Counted from the first letter of the stretch, positions 16,144 through 24,837 are shown. The stretch is DNA of 46,949 nt from Aquimarina sp. Aq78 (GCF_900299525.1 NZ_OMKA01000030.1:1-46949), one strand, 5' to 3'. The notes: generated from the letters alone by a model not told the origin. Translations and numbers: made by a program.

Positions 16144-19100
16144 ATGACACACAAATTTTATTTTCGAAAATTGGCTGTTCTTATCTTTCTACTAATAGTT
16201 TATTCTTCATGTGATAAAAATCAAGAACAAAAACAAACAGAAATAAGCACTGTAGAAACTTCTAAAAAACTCAAAAAAAAGAAAGATTATAACAAGAAGA
16301 AAGGAATTGAAATCATAGCAGAGTATAAGGCAAACCTTTTAAAACCTATTGGAGCCGAAGAATCTACATATAAAGATGGTTTCTTGATGACAGAGCATCA
16401 AAAAGCGATGAAAAACAGATCTACTGCTAAGAATTCTAGTATTATTAAATGGACAGAAAGAGGACCTGTAAATGTACCAGGCAGGATACGTGGTATTGTA
16501 GTGGCTCCTGATAATGATGATAAATGGTATGCAGGTACCGTTGGTGGTGGACTTTGGGTAACCGAAGATGCTGGAACTACCTGGGAAAATCTTACAGATT
16601 ATAAAATACCTAACCTGTCTACATCTACAGTTGCAGTGGGAACAAGTGATCCAGAAACATTGTATCTGGGGACAGGAGAGCCTTTTAATAACCTAGATGC
16701 AGTTGGAGGAGTTGGAGTTTTAAAAAGCGTAAACGGAGGCCGTAACTGGGAATACCTTAATAATACCAAAAATTTTGGAGGAATTGGTCGATTAGCCTTA
16801 AATCCTGAAGATGAAAATAATCTTGTTGTTGCAAGTAGAAATGGGATCTATGTTACCTCAGATGGAGGAGTAACATGGCAGAATACGTATAATGGAGGAA
16901 ACGTTCAGGACCTTAACTATGACCCTACAAATTTTAATACGCTCTATGGCGGTGTAAATAGTGTTGGAGTTATAAAAAGTACGGACGGTGGACTAACATG
17001 GGATTTAGTGTTGAATAGAGATGATTACAACTCAAACCATTCACGTTTTGAACTTGATGTTTCTCCAGCCAATCCAAATAGGGTCTTTATTTCGGTGTAT
17101 ACAGGTAATGGAGCAGCAACTACTGCAGTGAGTACTGATTTTTACCTTACCAGTGATGCGGGAGCAACATTTAGACTGATTGGTTATGAAGGAACTCCGG
17201 CGGCAGGAAATTTAATTACAGGGCAAGGATGGTATGACAATATAATAAGAGCGCATCCTTTTAATGAAAATGTTTTTTATGCAGGAGGAGTAGTGATGCA
17301 TAGAGTACAAATAGTTAAAGCAGGAACTGGAACCAAAAGTAAAGATGGGCCAGTGAGTTATACTTTTCAGCCTATCGCAGCAGGTTATAATGGCGAATTA
17401 AATAATTATGTTCACGTTGACCAACATGGTTTAACATGGATTAAGAAAAGAAAAGAGAAAAAGTTTAAATTAATCCTTGCTAACGATGGAGGGATATATC
17501 ATACAGATTATTTATATGAACCGGGAACAACACTTAATGATTGGTCTACTTCTGCCGTAGGACTGAACTGTACACAGTTTTATGGAGCCGATAAACGTAA
17601 TGGAACAGAAGATTATATGGCTGGAGCGCAGGATAATGGAACCTGGATATCATTAACAGAAAATGGAGCAAACGATGAAACCGCATATCAGTTTATTCTT
17701 GGGGGAGATGGGTTTGAAGTATTATGGAATTATGACAATCCCGATGAGTTTATAGGTGGTTCTCAATTTAATGGTTTTGTACGTTATGAGAATGGTCAAG
17801 GGTTTAATGCAAGGCATGGAGAATCGGGAGCAGGAACATCACCTTTTTATTCAAAAATCACAAATTCAAATAATAACCCTAATGCGCTTTTCAGTCCTTC
17901 TATAAGTGGAGTATGGAGATCTCTTGATTTTGCAAGATCATGGGAATTAACTTCTATTCCAAATAATTTTTCAGTAGGAGCTTCAAGTTCATTAGATGTT
18001 TCTGTGTCTACAGCTAATCCAGATGTTGTATGGGCTGGTAATGCAATGACAGAATCAGGAAGTTATGTGATTCATGTCTCTAAGAATAATGGAGTGTCTT
18101 ATGAACCTACGGCGTTATTCTCTGATCCAAGAGATGGTGTTAATCATAATTATTTTATTTCCGGAGTAGAAACTTCTTCTACAAATGAGGATAGAGCGTA
18201 TGTATTATTTTCTGGACAAGGAGCAGCTAAAATATTGAAAACAGAAGATTTGGGACAAACCTGGGTAGATATTTCAGGGTTTTCTACAGGAGAAGATAGA
18301 GGATTTCCAGATGTCGCAATTCATAGTTTGGTAGAAATGCCATTTGATGAAGATAGAATTTGGGTAGGAACAGATATTGGAGTATTTCAAACATTAGATG
18401 GAGGAGAACATTGGTCACTACTGGCTGGATTGCCGGCTTTTTCTGTATGGCAAATGAAAATCGTAAATGATGAAGTAGTTATGGCAACTCACGGTAGAGG
18501 AATCTGGACTGCTACTCTTGAAGAACTTGAAGGATATGAGCCACCTAAGTACTATGCACCTCCAACAATTATTGCTGCAGCACAGGAATCTGTAGAAAAT
18601 CAAAATGCAGAGATTACTTATGTGCAGGAAAATGAGGATATTGAGAAAATAGTAGTGTATTTGGGCGGAGAAGAAATAGCTCAAATTACAGATAATATCG
18701 AACAAGGTACTGAGTTTGCTTATGTGATAGAGAATTTAGAAGAAGGAAATTATACTGTTGGAATGCAAGCTATTGATAGCGCAGGGGATACTTCTGTTAT
18801 TTCTTCAGGATCATTTGATATTATTGATTATACAGCTCCAAAAAACCTTGTCTCTATTGAAACTTTTGAGATATCTGATGTATATACTTTTGGAGGAGAA
18901 TTTGTGATCAATACAATTAATGAAACGGTAAGTCAGGCAGTTCTTAATAATTCTGTACATCCATATTTAAACGATTCAGAATATCGCACTGTTTTAAGAC
19001 ATCCTATTATTGTAAATACAGAGAATGGAAGTTTTACCTATGAAGATGTTGCAATTACAGAGTTTGATCCTGCGCCGGGTCAATTTTATGATTACGTAAC

Positions 19101-19653
19101 TATAGAAGCTTCTAGTAACTTAAAAGATTGGATACGATTAGATACTTATGATGCACAAAGGTTTCCAGAATGGACAGATACCTTTAATTCTGGGCCCTCT
19201 CCATCAATAAGTGATGAATTGTTTAAAGAGCAATCTATCAATTTATTAGATTTCTTTCAGGAAGATGATGTTATTGCAGTACGTTTTCGGTTAGTTTCCG
19301 ATCCTTTATTTACTTCTTTCGGTTGGGCTATTCGCTCTATAAATGCTCCAGGAAAACAATTGGTAGCAGAAGAAGTGGAAGAAGTAGAAAAACCTCTTCG
19401 AAGTTCGGAAGGAGCTCTTCTATATCCAACGATTTCTAATGGAGAAGTGCAAATTTCATCCGGAACTGTAATCAACAATAGCGTGGTCGAAATATATGGC
19501 ATAAGTGGTAGACTTGTATACTCAAAAAATATTGGAACACTAAATGATTCCCAACAAACTTTGTCTTTAGAAAATCTTAAATCTGGAATGTATCTAGTTA
19601 AGGTTTTTGGAGATGGAGGAATAACAAATACAACCAGAATTGTGATCAGGTAA
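16144..19653 (+). CDS. T9SS-sorted protein with VPS10/sortilin-like beta-propeller repeats
   Basis: A 1169-residue exported protein. After the leader (about 1-24) and a Lys-rich linker comes a large BNR/sortilin-type propeller region (about 95-790). Asp-box-like repeats recur, e.g. VTEDAGTTWENL, VTSDGGVTWQNT, KSTDGGLTWDLV and QTLDGGEHWSLL. A fibronectin- or Ig-like segment lies at about 800-890, a beta-sandwich at about 895-1070, and a type A sorting domain at about 1090-1169 (LYPTISNGEVQI, VVEIYGISGRLVYS, LKSGMYLVKV). The sorting domain directs it through T9SS. Similar proteins are secreted hydrolases or adhesins; no catalytic residues can be assigned. The leader ends SSCDK, which reads as a lipobox, odd for a T9SS client. 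Confidence 0.88.
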   Translation: MTHKFYFRKLAVLIFLLIVYSSCDKNQEQKQTEISTVETSKKLKKKKDYNKKKGIEIIAEYKANLLKPIGAEESTYKDGFLMTEHQKAMKNRSTAKNSSIIKWTERGPVNVPGRIRGIVVAPDNDDKWYAGTVGGGLWVTEDAGTTWENLTDYKIPNLSTSTVAVGTSDPETLYLGTGEPFNNLDAVGGVGVLKSVNGGRNWEYLNNTKNFGGIGRLALNPEDENNLVVASRNGIYVTSDGGVTWQNTYNGGNVQDLNYDPTNFNTLYGGVNSVGVIKSTDGGLTWDLVLNRDDYNSNHSRFELDVSPANPNRVFISVYTGNGAATTAVSTDFYLTSDAGATFRLIGYEGTPAAGNLITGQGWYDNIIRAHPFNENVFYAGGVVMHRVQIVKAGTGTKSKDGPVSYTFQPIAAGYNGELNNYVHVDQHGLTWIKKRKEKKFKLILANDGGIYHTDYLYEPGTTLNDWSTSAVGLNCTQFYGADKRNGTEDYMAGAQDNGTWISLTENGANDETAYQFILGGDGFEVLWNYDNPDEFIGGSQFNGFVRYENGQGFNARHGESGAGTSPFYSKITNSNNNPNALFSPSISGVWRSLDFARSWELTSIPNNFSVGASSSLDVSVSTANPDVVWAGNAMTESGSYVIHVSKNNGVSYEPTALFSDPRDGVNHNYFISGVETSSTNEDRAYVLFSGQGAAKILKTEDLGQTWVDISGFSTGEDRGFPDVAIHSLVEMPFDEDRIWVGTDIGVFQTLDGGEHWSLLAGLPAFSVWQMKIVNDEVVMATHGRGIWTATLEELEGYEPPKYYAPPTIIAAAQESVENQNAEITYVQENEDIEKIVVYLGGEEIAQITDNIEQGTEFAYVIENLEEGNYTVGMQAIDSAGDTSVISSGSFDIIDYTAPKNLVSIETFEISDVYTFGGEFVINTINETVSQAVLNNSVHPYLNDSEYRTVLRHPIIVNTENGSFTYEDVAITEFDPAPGQFYDYVTIEASSNLKDWIRLDTYDAQRFPEWTDTFNSGPSPSISDELFKEQSINLLDFFQEDDVIAVRFRLVSDPLFTSFGWAIRSINAPGKQLVAEEVEEVEKPLRSSEGALLYPTISNGEVQISSGTVINNSVVEIYGISGRLVYSKNIGTLNDSQQTLSLENLKSGMYLVKVFGDGGITNTTRIVIR

Positions 19654-19682
19654 TCTTATTATGTTAAAACGCTAAAGTAATG

Positions 19683-19714
19683 GTATACCTATAAGTAGAG
19701 ACTTATAGGTATAC
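19683..19714 (+). terminator. Perfect 14-bp hairpin after the T9SS protein gene
   Basis: GTATACCTATAAGT (19683-19696), loop AGAG, then ACTTATAGGTATAC (19701-19714). It lies 30 bases after the stop at 19653 and is followed by a weak T/A-rich tail, not a T run. It is probably a terminator or mRNA 3'-end stabiliser. Confidence 0.6.
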
Positions 19715-19734
19715 TTATTATAAAAGACAATCTT

Positions 19735-19895
19735 ATATCATTTGTATTTTGAATCTACTGGAATAAAATGTTCTTTTTTCATCTCAGTTTCAGAATAAAA
19801 ATAAACCGTAGCCCTGCTATGCTTGATTTTTCTTCTTTACTGAAACAAAAAAATCTTAATTTTCTTTACCAGTAAATTCAAAATACAAATGGTAT
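19735..19895. repeat. About 150-bp imperfect palindrome (fold-back element)
   Basis: The 23-base outer arms at 19739-19761 and 19869-19891 match at 22 of 23 positions (CATTTGTATTTTGAAT then TACTGG on the left; its complement on the right). Complementary blocks continue inward: AAAT with ATTT, TTTTTT with AAAAAA, GTTTCAG with CTGAAAC, AAAAAT with ATTTTT, and a central TAGC-CCT-GCTA. The whole element can fold into one long hairpin. It occupies the gap between the T9SS gene and the convergent tetR gene and touches the tetR stop codon. It has no coding capacity; it may be a MITE-like element or a structured RNA. Confidence 0.85.
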
Positions 19896-20494
19896 TATTT
19901 TTTTAATCCTTCAAATTTTAAATACATATAATCTCTCATTGTAGATTCTAATGTTTCTTCGGTCTGGTCAAAGAAATTGTCGTCAGTAATTAATTGCCTG
20001 ATAAAATATTCATCTAGTTTGATAAGAAGCTCAGATGATATAGGTTTGAAGATATTGTTTTCTATCCCTAAGATGTAAAACTGTTTTAAATCTTCAAGTA
20101 ATGCGCACAAAAATTCTTCAATAATTTTCCATGCTGTGGGATAATGTTCTTGTAATTGTCTTAAAAAAAATGAAGAAACATCCTTAGCTCCCTCCATAAG
20201 AATACGTCCTAGAGTTTCACATCGGTAATCTAATTTCAAAATTTCTTCTGTAATCTGGTTTTTATAAGTGTACAAATAATCTATTCTTACTTGTGTAATA
20301 TATTCAAAAATCTCTTCTTTTGTAGTAAAGTATTGATAAATAGTAGATTTGCTTTTCTTCATTAGCAAAGCCAGATCATCCATGGTTAACTCACCTAAAT
20401 CAGCAGTCTTTAATTTTGGGAGTATAGCCAGAGTCCATTGCTCTACTTTTTTGTTCTTTTCTTTTCTGTTTTTGAGTACCGACTTTCTTCCCAC
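19895..20494 (-). CDS. TetR/AcrR-family transcriptional regulator
   Basis: About 199 residues if started at the GTG at 20494, which gives a TetR-typical GRKSVLKNRK start; an in-frame TTG at 20518 would add 8 residues but lies inside the operator palindrome. The N-terminal helix-turn-helix spans about residues 30-70 (LGELTMDDLALLMKKSKSTIYQYFTTKEEIF), with the classic STIYQYF recognition helix. The C-terminal ligand-binding and dimerisation domain (about 75-199) shows no recognisable ligand motif. It is divergent from the outer-membrane barrel gene at 20761 and probably controls itself and perhaps that gene. Confidence 0.88.
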   Translation of the reverse strand: MGRKSVLKNRKEKNKKVEQWTLAILPKLKTADLGELTMDDLALLMKKSKSTIYQYFTTKEEIFEYITQVRIDYLYTYKNQITEEILKLDYRCETLGRILMEGAKDVSSFFLRQLQEHYPTAWKIIEEFLCALLEDLKQFYILGIENNIFKPISSELLIKLDEYFIRQLITDDNFFDQTEETLESTMRDYMYLKFEGLKK

Positions 20495-20517
20495 GTTTGA
20501 TAAGTTTATCAAAATCA

Positions 20518-20539
20518 AACTACTTTATAAAAAGTAGTT
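20518..20539. promoter_or_regulatory. Operator candidate for the TetR regulator
   Basis: AACTACTTT, spacer ATAA, AAAGTAGTT: perfect 9-bp arms, 22 bases, just upstream of the GTG start of the tetR gene. Position, length and symmetry fit an autoregulatory TetR-dimer site. Confidence 0.6.
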
Positions 20540-20660
20540 CTAATTTTTGTTTTCCGTTCCTCAAACTTAATTGTTTAGAACATAAATAACCAAAAAGTTA
20601 AGTGAAAAAAGGTTGGTTTTTAATTATTTATGTTTTTTTTGAAATTTTATCATTCTTTAG

Positions 20661-20690
20661 TTACGTGTCACTTCTTTTCTATACGTCATA
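20661..20690 (+). promoter_or_regulatory. ECF-type promoter candidate, copy 1
   Basis: TTACGTGT (20661-20668), 15-base spacer, CGTCATA (20684-20690). The same pair with the same 15-base spacer occurs at 22143-22172, and the leader down to the ATG is conserved too (ending AACATATAATTTTTATTAAA before ATG). The first box is exactly 100 bases before the barrel ATG. A CGTC-type -10 is typical of ECF promoters; use by the nearby sigma factor is inferred. Confidence 0.6.
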
Positions 20691-20760
20691 GTAATGATTG
20701 AACAAAGATGAAGCATAATGCTTTATTCTCTAAAAAGGGTAACATATAATTTTTATTAAA

Positions 20761-21357
20761 ATGAAGAAACTTGTATTAGTATTTACATTAATTGGTGTTT
20801 TCGGTATTACTTCAGCACAAAAAAAGACATCTTTTGGATTAAGAGGAGGGGTTAATATTTCTAATCTTTCTGATTCAAATTTAGAAACTAAACCAGGGGT
20901 TTATTTAGGAGCGTTATTAAACATTAGATTTTCAAAACTTTATGCTCTTCAACCCGAAATTGGATATTCAAATCAAGGAGGTAATACTAAGTTTTCAACA
21001 GGGAGTGATGTCGAAATTCATTATATCTCAATATCGGCAACAAACAAATTTTATGTTAGAAATACAGGTTTACATTTTATAATTGCGCCAAGTATTGATT
21101 TTGATGTAGATGATACTCCAGTAGGTATTGTAAATAGGGACGAAGGCAATGATATTACTTTTGTAGATGTTTCTATTGCAGTTGGTTTAGGTTATGAATT
21201 TAAAAACGGAATAGGAGTAGAGGCCAGATATAAACGGGGAACAGTGGATGTTTTTGATGGTGATTTCCACAACTTTTCACAACAATCCATTTATAAAGAA
21301 AAACAACAATTTAATGAAGTTTTGCAAGTAGGTATATCCTATAGGTTTAATTTCTAA
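20761..21357 (+). CDS. Small outer-membrane beta-barrel protein (porin family, OMP_b-brl type)
   Basis: A 198-residue protein with a signal peptide ending before Gln (GITSAQ, about 1-19). The rest is alternating hydrophobic/polar strands (FGLRGGVNISNLSD, PGVYLGALLNIRF, YALQPEIGYSNQGG, FVDVSIAVGLGYEF) and ends in an aromatic strand, VLQVGISYRFNF, the C-terminal Phe signature for outer-membrane insertion. The size suggests an 8-stranded barrel. Function is unknown; such proteins are often adhesins or stress-induced envelope proteins. Its leader and ECF-type promoter are duplicated in front of the FecR remnant, which suggests it belongs to the adjacent sigma factor's regulon. Confidence 0.82.
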   Translation: MKKLVLVFTLIGVFGITSAQKKTSFGLRGGVNISNLSDSNLETKPGVYLGALLNIRFSKLYALQPEIGYSNQGGNTKFSTGSDVEIHYISISATNKFYVRNTGLHFIIAPSIDFDVDDTPVGIVNRDEGNDITFVDVSIAVGLGYEFKNGIGVEARYKRGTVDVFDGDFHNFSQQSIYKEKQQFNEVLQVGISYRFNF

Positions 21358-21488
21358 TCGTTTAGTTTTAGAGGGGTGTTGGAAGAGGTGAATTTCAATA
21401 ACCCTTCTATGCTTTGTATAGATTATGAAATAATAAAAGAAGAGGTTGTTTCTTTAATTTTTGTAACATATGGTCGAGTTTTTCGTTC

Positions 21489-21518
21489 TTTGAGAATAGT
21501 AATGTAATTTTATCTTTG
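21489..21518 (+). promoter_or_regulatory. Housekeeping promoter of the ECF sigma gene
   Basis: TTTG (21489-21492), 18-base spacer, TATCTTTG (21511-21518), close to the primary-sigma consensus of Bacteroidota. It lies 36 bases before the TTG start of the sigma gene, so basal expression should not depend on the ECF factor itself. Confidence 0.7.
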
Positions 21519-21554
21519 TAAGATATTTGATAGCATAATTTTCAAAATCAACGT

Positions 21555-22115
21555 TTGGGTGATCAACTTATCATAGAACAAATCAAAAACAAAAATGTCA
21601 AAGTTTTTGAATCTGTATTTAGGGAATATTTTAAAGTACTTACGATATATGCAAAAAAATATGTTCAGGATCTTGATACAGCACAAGATATTACGCAAGA
21701 AGTATTTATAAAGTTGTATGAAAGAAAAGATGAACTTATTATCCATACCTCTTTAAAATCATTTCTATATACCTCTGTAAAAAACCGATGCCTTGATCAT
21801 ATCAAAATTCATAATATTCATCAACAACATAAGGATATCATTCAAAAAGAATCTTCTATTCTTGTAGAAGAAGATGATGAAGAGGTAGGGAAAACAGAAT
21901 TACAAGAAAAAATTTACAAAGCTATCAGGGCTCTTCCTGATCAGAATCAAAAAATATTTATTCTAAGTCGGTTCGAAGGAAAAACCAATCAAGAGATTGC
22001 CGATGAACTTAATATTAGCAAGAGAACTGTCGAAACTCATATTAGTAATGCTCTTAAAAAAATAAAATCATTAGTTTTAATTATTTTTATAATTCTGATA
22101 ATCAGTTATTTATGA
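21555..22115 (+). CDS. ECF RNA polymerase sigma factor (FecI-like) with hydrophobic C-terminus
   Basis: A 186-residue sigma-70 factor with only regions 2 and 4. Region 2 (about 18-85) includes FREYFKVLTIYAKKYVQD and AQDITQEVFIKLYERKDEL; region 4 (about 125-170) includes ALPDQNQKIFILSRFEGKTN and IADELNISKRTVETHISNAL. No ATG is in frame before the core, so the TTG at 21555 is taken as start. The last 16 residues (SLVLIIFIILIISYL) are strongly hydrophobic, long enough to touch or enter the membrane. It sits upstream of two FecR/TonB-receptor modules and is the obvious partner of FecR. Confidence 0.92.
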   Translation: MGDQLIIEQIKNKNVKVFESVFREYFKVLTIYAKKYVQDLDTAQDITQEVFIKLYERKDELIIHTSLKSFLYTSVKNRCLDHIKIHNIHQQHKDIIQKESSILVEEDDEEVGKTELQEKIYKAIRALPDQNQKIFILSRFEGKTNQEIADELNISKRTVETHISNALKKIKSLVLIIFIILIISYL

Positions 22116-22142
22116 TTTAATTTCATTTTTTTTACTTTCCGG

Positions 22143-22172
22143 TTACGTGTAACTTCTTTTCTATTCGTCATA
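22143..22172 (+). promoter_or_regulatory. ECF-type promoter candidate, copy 2
   Basis: TTACGTGT (22143-22150), 15-base spacer, CGTCATA (22166-22172), the counterpart of the element at 20661. Again exactly 100 bases separate the first box from the ATG (22243), and the leader ends with the same AACATATAATTTTTATTAAA run. Confidence 0.6.
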
Positions 22173-22242
22173 TACATAACTATACAGAGATGATTCAAAA
22201 CGCTTTGTTATAAAAGAGGAATAACATATAATTTTTATTAAA

Positions 22243-22425
22243 ATGAAATCTGTTATGAATATGCACAACCAAATTAACTTAGAATATGCTTTGATTAAAT
22301 ATTTTTCTGATAAAGCAACACCAGAAGAAGAGATGTTTGTACAACAATGGGTTTCTCAGAGTTCTGACAATACTTCATATTATCATAAGATTCAACGATT
22401 ATGGATTCAAAGAATAGTTTTGTGA
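22243..22425 (+). pseudogene. Truncated FecR anti-sigma factor: N-terminal domain only
   Basis: A 60-residue product that aligns only with the start of FecR proteins: INLEYALIKYFSDKATPEEE and FVQQWVSQSSDNTSYYHKIQRLW, compared with HILQLLTRYLQNNVQDDERK and FVENWVAESESNTTYFENVKRIW in the complete FecR at 25860. It stops just where the linker to the transmembrane helix should begin; the membrane helix and periplasmic FecR/DUF4974 domains are missing. It may be dead, or may still bind the sigma factor: in E. coli the cytoplasmic N-terminal part of FecR alone activates FecI. An intact promoter-leader copy precedes it, so it is probably transcribed. Confidence 0.8.
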
Positions 22426-22503
22426 TATAGTTTATAAAATAGAAATCCATGACTTGGTCATAATCGGTATTTTGAATATATAATCATTAAATTTTTTAGA
22501 AAA

Positions 22504-24837
22504 TTGAAAACAAGACAAGTAATTCTTGCCCTTTGGGTAGTAGTTATGGGCTTTAGTAAAATATTTAGCCAACAAAAAACATCAGAAAAATATACAATTA
22601 GTGGGTATGTAAAAGAATCAGGTAGTCAGGAATACTTACCGGCTGTGTCAATTTATATTCCAGGTAGTGCAGTGGGGACCACTACCAATGACTACGGATT
22701 CTTTTCGCTTACTATTCCCGAAGGAACACATGAATTGATAGTGTCTTTTATAGGATATGGTACCATTAAAAAACAGATTGATCTTAACAATGATCTCGCA
22801 CTTAATTTTGATATGGAACTAGAAACCGAAAGCTTAGATGAAGTTATTATAGATGGAGACAGAAGAGTAAATGAAAGCCAGGTAACTCAAATGAGTGTTG
22901 TATCGATAACACCATCAGAAATAGAGGATATTCCTGCTATTTTAGGGGAAAAAGATGTGATTAAAGCATTGCAGTTATTACCGGGGATTCAGCGAGGTAA
23001 TGAGGGAAGTGCAGGATTCTTTGTAAGAGGAGGGACTCCGGATCAGAATCTAATTATATTGGATGAAGCTCCGGTATATAATTCTAATCACCTATTTGGT
23101 ATATTTTCGGTATTTAATGGAGACGCCATTAAATCTATAGAAACCTTTAAAGGAGGGTTTCCAGCAAGATTTGGTGGTAGATTATCTTCTGTACTCAAAA
23201 TTGATACAAAAAATGGGAATAAAGAAAGGCTGAGTGGTAAAATAAATGTAGGGTTAATATCCTCATCTCTATTGGTAGAAGGACCAATCAAAAAAGGAAA
23301 AACTTCTTTTATTTTTAGTGGGCGAAGAACATATGCAGATCTATTGTCTAAGCCTTTTCAAAAATCAGATTTAAAAGCAGGATATTACTTTATGGATCTT
23401 AACTTTAAAATACACCATGTTTTTAATGAAAAAAATAAACTATACTGGAGTAATTATTTTGGACAAGACAAATTTCATGCAGTTGAAAAGGAAGCAGGAG
23501 ATGACTTGAAAACAAAATTGTTCTGGGGTAACATTACCTCTACGCTGCGATGGAATCACCAATTTAGTGATAAGTTTTTTTCTAACACTTCTTTAATTTT
23601 TAGTAATTATAATTTCGGGATAAAGGTTGATGAAAAGTTTAATGATGAAATTTTTAAATTAAAAACAAACTCAGGAATCAATGACTATGGTGTTAAAGCA
23701 GATTTTGATTATTATCCAAACCCTAAGCATTCTATACGATTTGGACTGGCATCTACGTATCATAATTTTGTGCCAAAACAATCAAGGATAAGAGAAACAG
23801 GAGAAAGTAATTCTGATATTACACAAAGAATTGAATCTCTGGAGAGTGCTTTATATCTAGAGGACGACTGGAAAATTACCAATACATTGAGTTTCTCTCC
23901 TGGGTTAAGATTAACTCATTTTCAGTTTAAATCAACAGATTACCTTAATCTGGAACCAAGAGCAACCATTGCCTGGAATGTAAAACCTGATTTGGCATTA
24001 AAAGCTTCTTATTCCAAAATGAATCAGTACATTCATTTACTTTCGAATTCGGGAATAGGATTACCGACAGATCTTTGGGTATCTTCTACTGATAAGTTGA
24101 AACCTCAGGTTTCTGAACAATATGCATTAGGAGTTGCCAAAGATTTTATGGATGATGGATATTCTATTACTGTCGAAGGGTATTATAAAAAAATGGATGA
24201 TGTGATAGCATATAAAGAAGGAGCCTCATTTTTGTTATTAGAAGACTTAGGAACAGGAAAAGAAATTGATTGGGAAGAAAATATTACCACAGGTCAAGGG
24301 TGGGCTTACGGTACAGAAATACTATTACGTAAAAAAACAGGAAAGCTTACAGGTTGGCTAGGGTATACATTATCTTGGTCAGAAAGACAATTTGATGAAC
24401 TAAATCAAGGGCGCAAGTTTTTTTCAAAATACGATAGGAGACATGATCTTTCTTTGGTTGGTATATACAAACCTAGTGATCGTATTACACTATCGGGAAC
24501 ATGGTTGTTTTCTTCGGGAAATAACTTTAATCTTCCGGATACTGAGTCTTTATCAAATACAAGTACCTTTCCGATAACAATTCCAGATCTTTCTAATGGT
24601 GGAACACCCTTTAGCACAGAGCGAAATAATTTTAGAGGTGAAAATTATCATCGTTTGGATTTGGGAATTCAATTTCATAAAAGATTTTCAAAGAATAGAG
24701 AACGTACATGGGGGGTTTCAATATATAATATTTACGGAAGAAAGAATCCTTTCTATTATTATTTTGACGATGCTAAACTTAAAAAAGTATCGATCCTACA
24801 ATTTATTCCATCAATTAATTATACCTATAAATTCTAA
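22504..24837 (+). CDS. TonB-dependent receptor without STN signalling domain (module 1)
   Basis: A 777-residue outer-membrane active transporter. A signal peptide ends before Gln (SKIFSQ, about 1-23); then comes a CarboxypepD_reg domain (about 31-112), plug domain (about 140-235; LQLLPGIQRGNEGSAGFFVRG, FKGGFPARFGGRLSSV) and a beta-barrel to the C-terminal Phe (YTYKF). The start codon must be TTG at 22504: there is no ATG upstream in frame and a start further down would cut the signal peptide. It is strongly similar to the receptor at 26905 from the CarboxypepD_reg domain onward, but lacks that receptor's N-terminal STN domain. It overlaps functionally with the DUF4249 gene 50 bases downstream. 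The imported substrate is unknown. Confidence 0.92.
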   Translation: MKTRQVILALWVVVMGFSKIFSQQKTSEKYTISGYVKESGSQEYLPAVSIYIPGSAVGTTTNDYGFFSLTIPEGTHELIVSFIGYGTIKKQIDLNNDLALNFDMELETESLDEVIIDGDRRVNESQVTQMSVVSITPSEIEDIPAILGEKDVIKALQLLPGIQRGNEGSAGFFVRGGTPDQNLIILDEAPVYNSNHLFGIFSVFNGDAIKSIETFKGGFPARFGGRLSSVLKIDTKNGNKERLSGKINVGLISSSLLVEGPIKKGKTSFIFSGRRTYADLLSKPFQKSDLKAGYYFMDLNFKIHHVFNEKNKLYWSNYFGQDKFHAVEKEAGDDLKTKLFWGNITSTLRWNHQFSDKFFSNTSLIFSNYNFGIKVDEKFNDEIFKLKTNSGINDYGVKADFDYYPNPKHSIRFGLASTYHNFVPKQSRIRETGESNSDITQRIESLESALYLEDDWKITNTLSFSPGLRLTHFQFKSTDYLNLEPRATIAWNVKPDLALKASYSKMNQYIHLLSNSGIGLPTDLWVSSTDKLKPQVSEQYALGVAKDFMDDGYSITVEGYYKKMDDVIAYKEGASFLLLEDLGTGKEIDWEENITTGQGWAYGTEILLRKKTGKLTGWLGYTLSWSERQFDELNQGRKFFSKYDRRHDLSLVGIYKPSDRITLSGTWLFSSGNNFNLPDTESLSNTSTFPITIPDLSNGGTPFSTERNNFRGENYHRLDLGIQFHKRFSKNRERTWGVSIYNIYGRKNPFYYYFDDAKLKKVSILQFIPSINYTYKF

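Noticed and set aside
19683..19714. Part of the long palindrome at 19735-19895
   Set aside because: Its arms pair only with each other and it is separated by 20 bases, so it is listed as an independent hairpin.
22243..22425. Complete small anti-sigma protein of its own family
   Set aside because: It aligns end to end with the N-terminal domain of the complete FecR at 25860 and stops where that protein continues, so truncation is the simpler reading.
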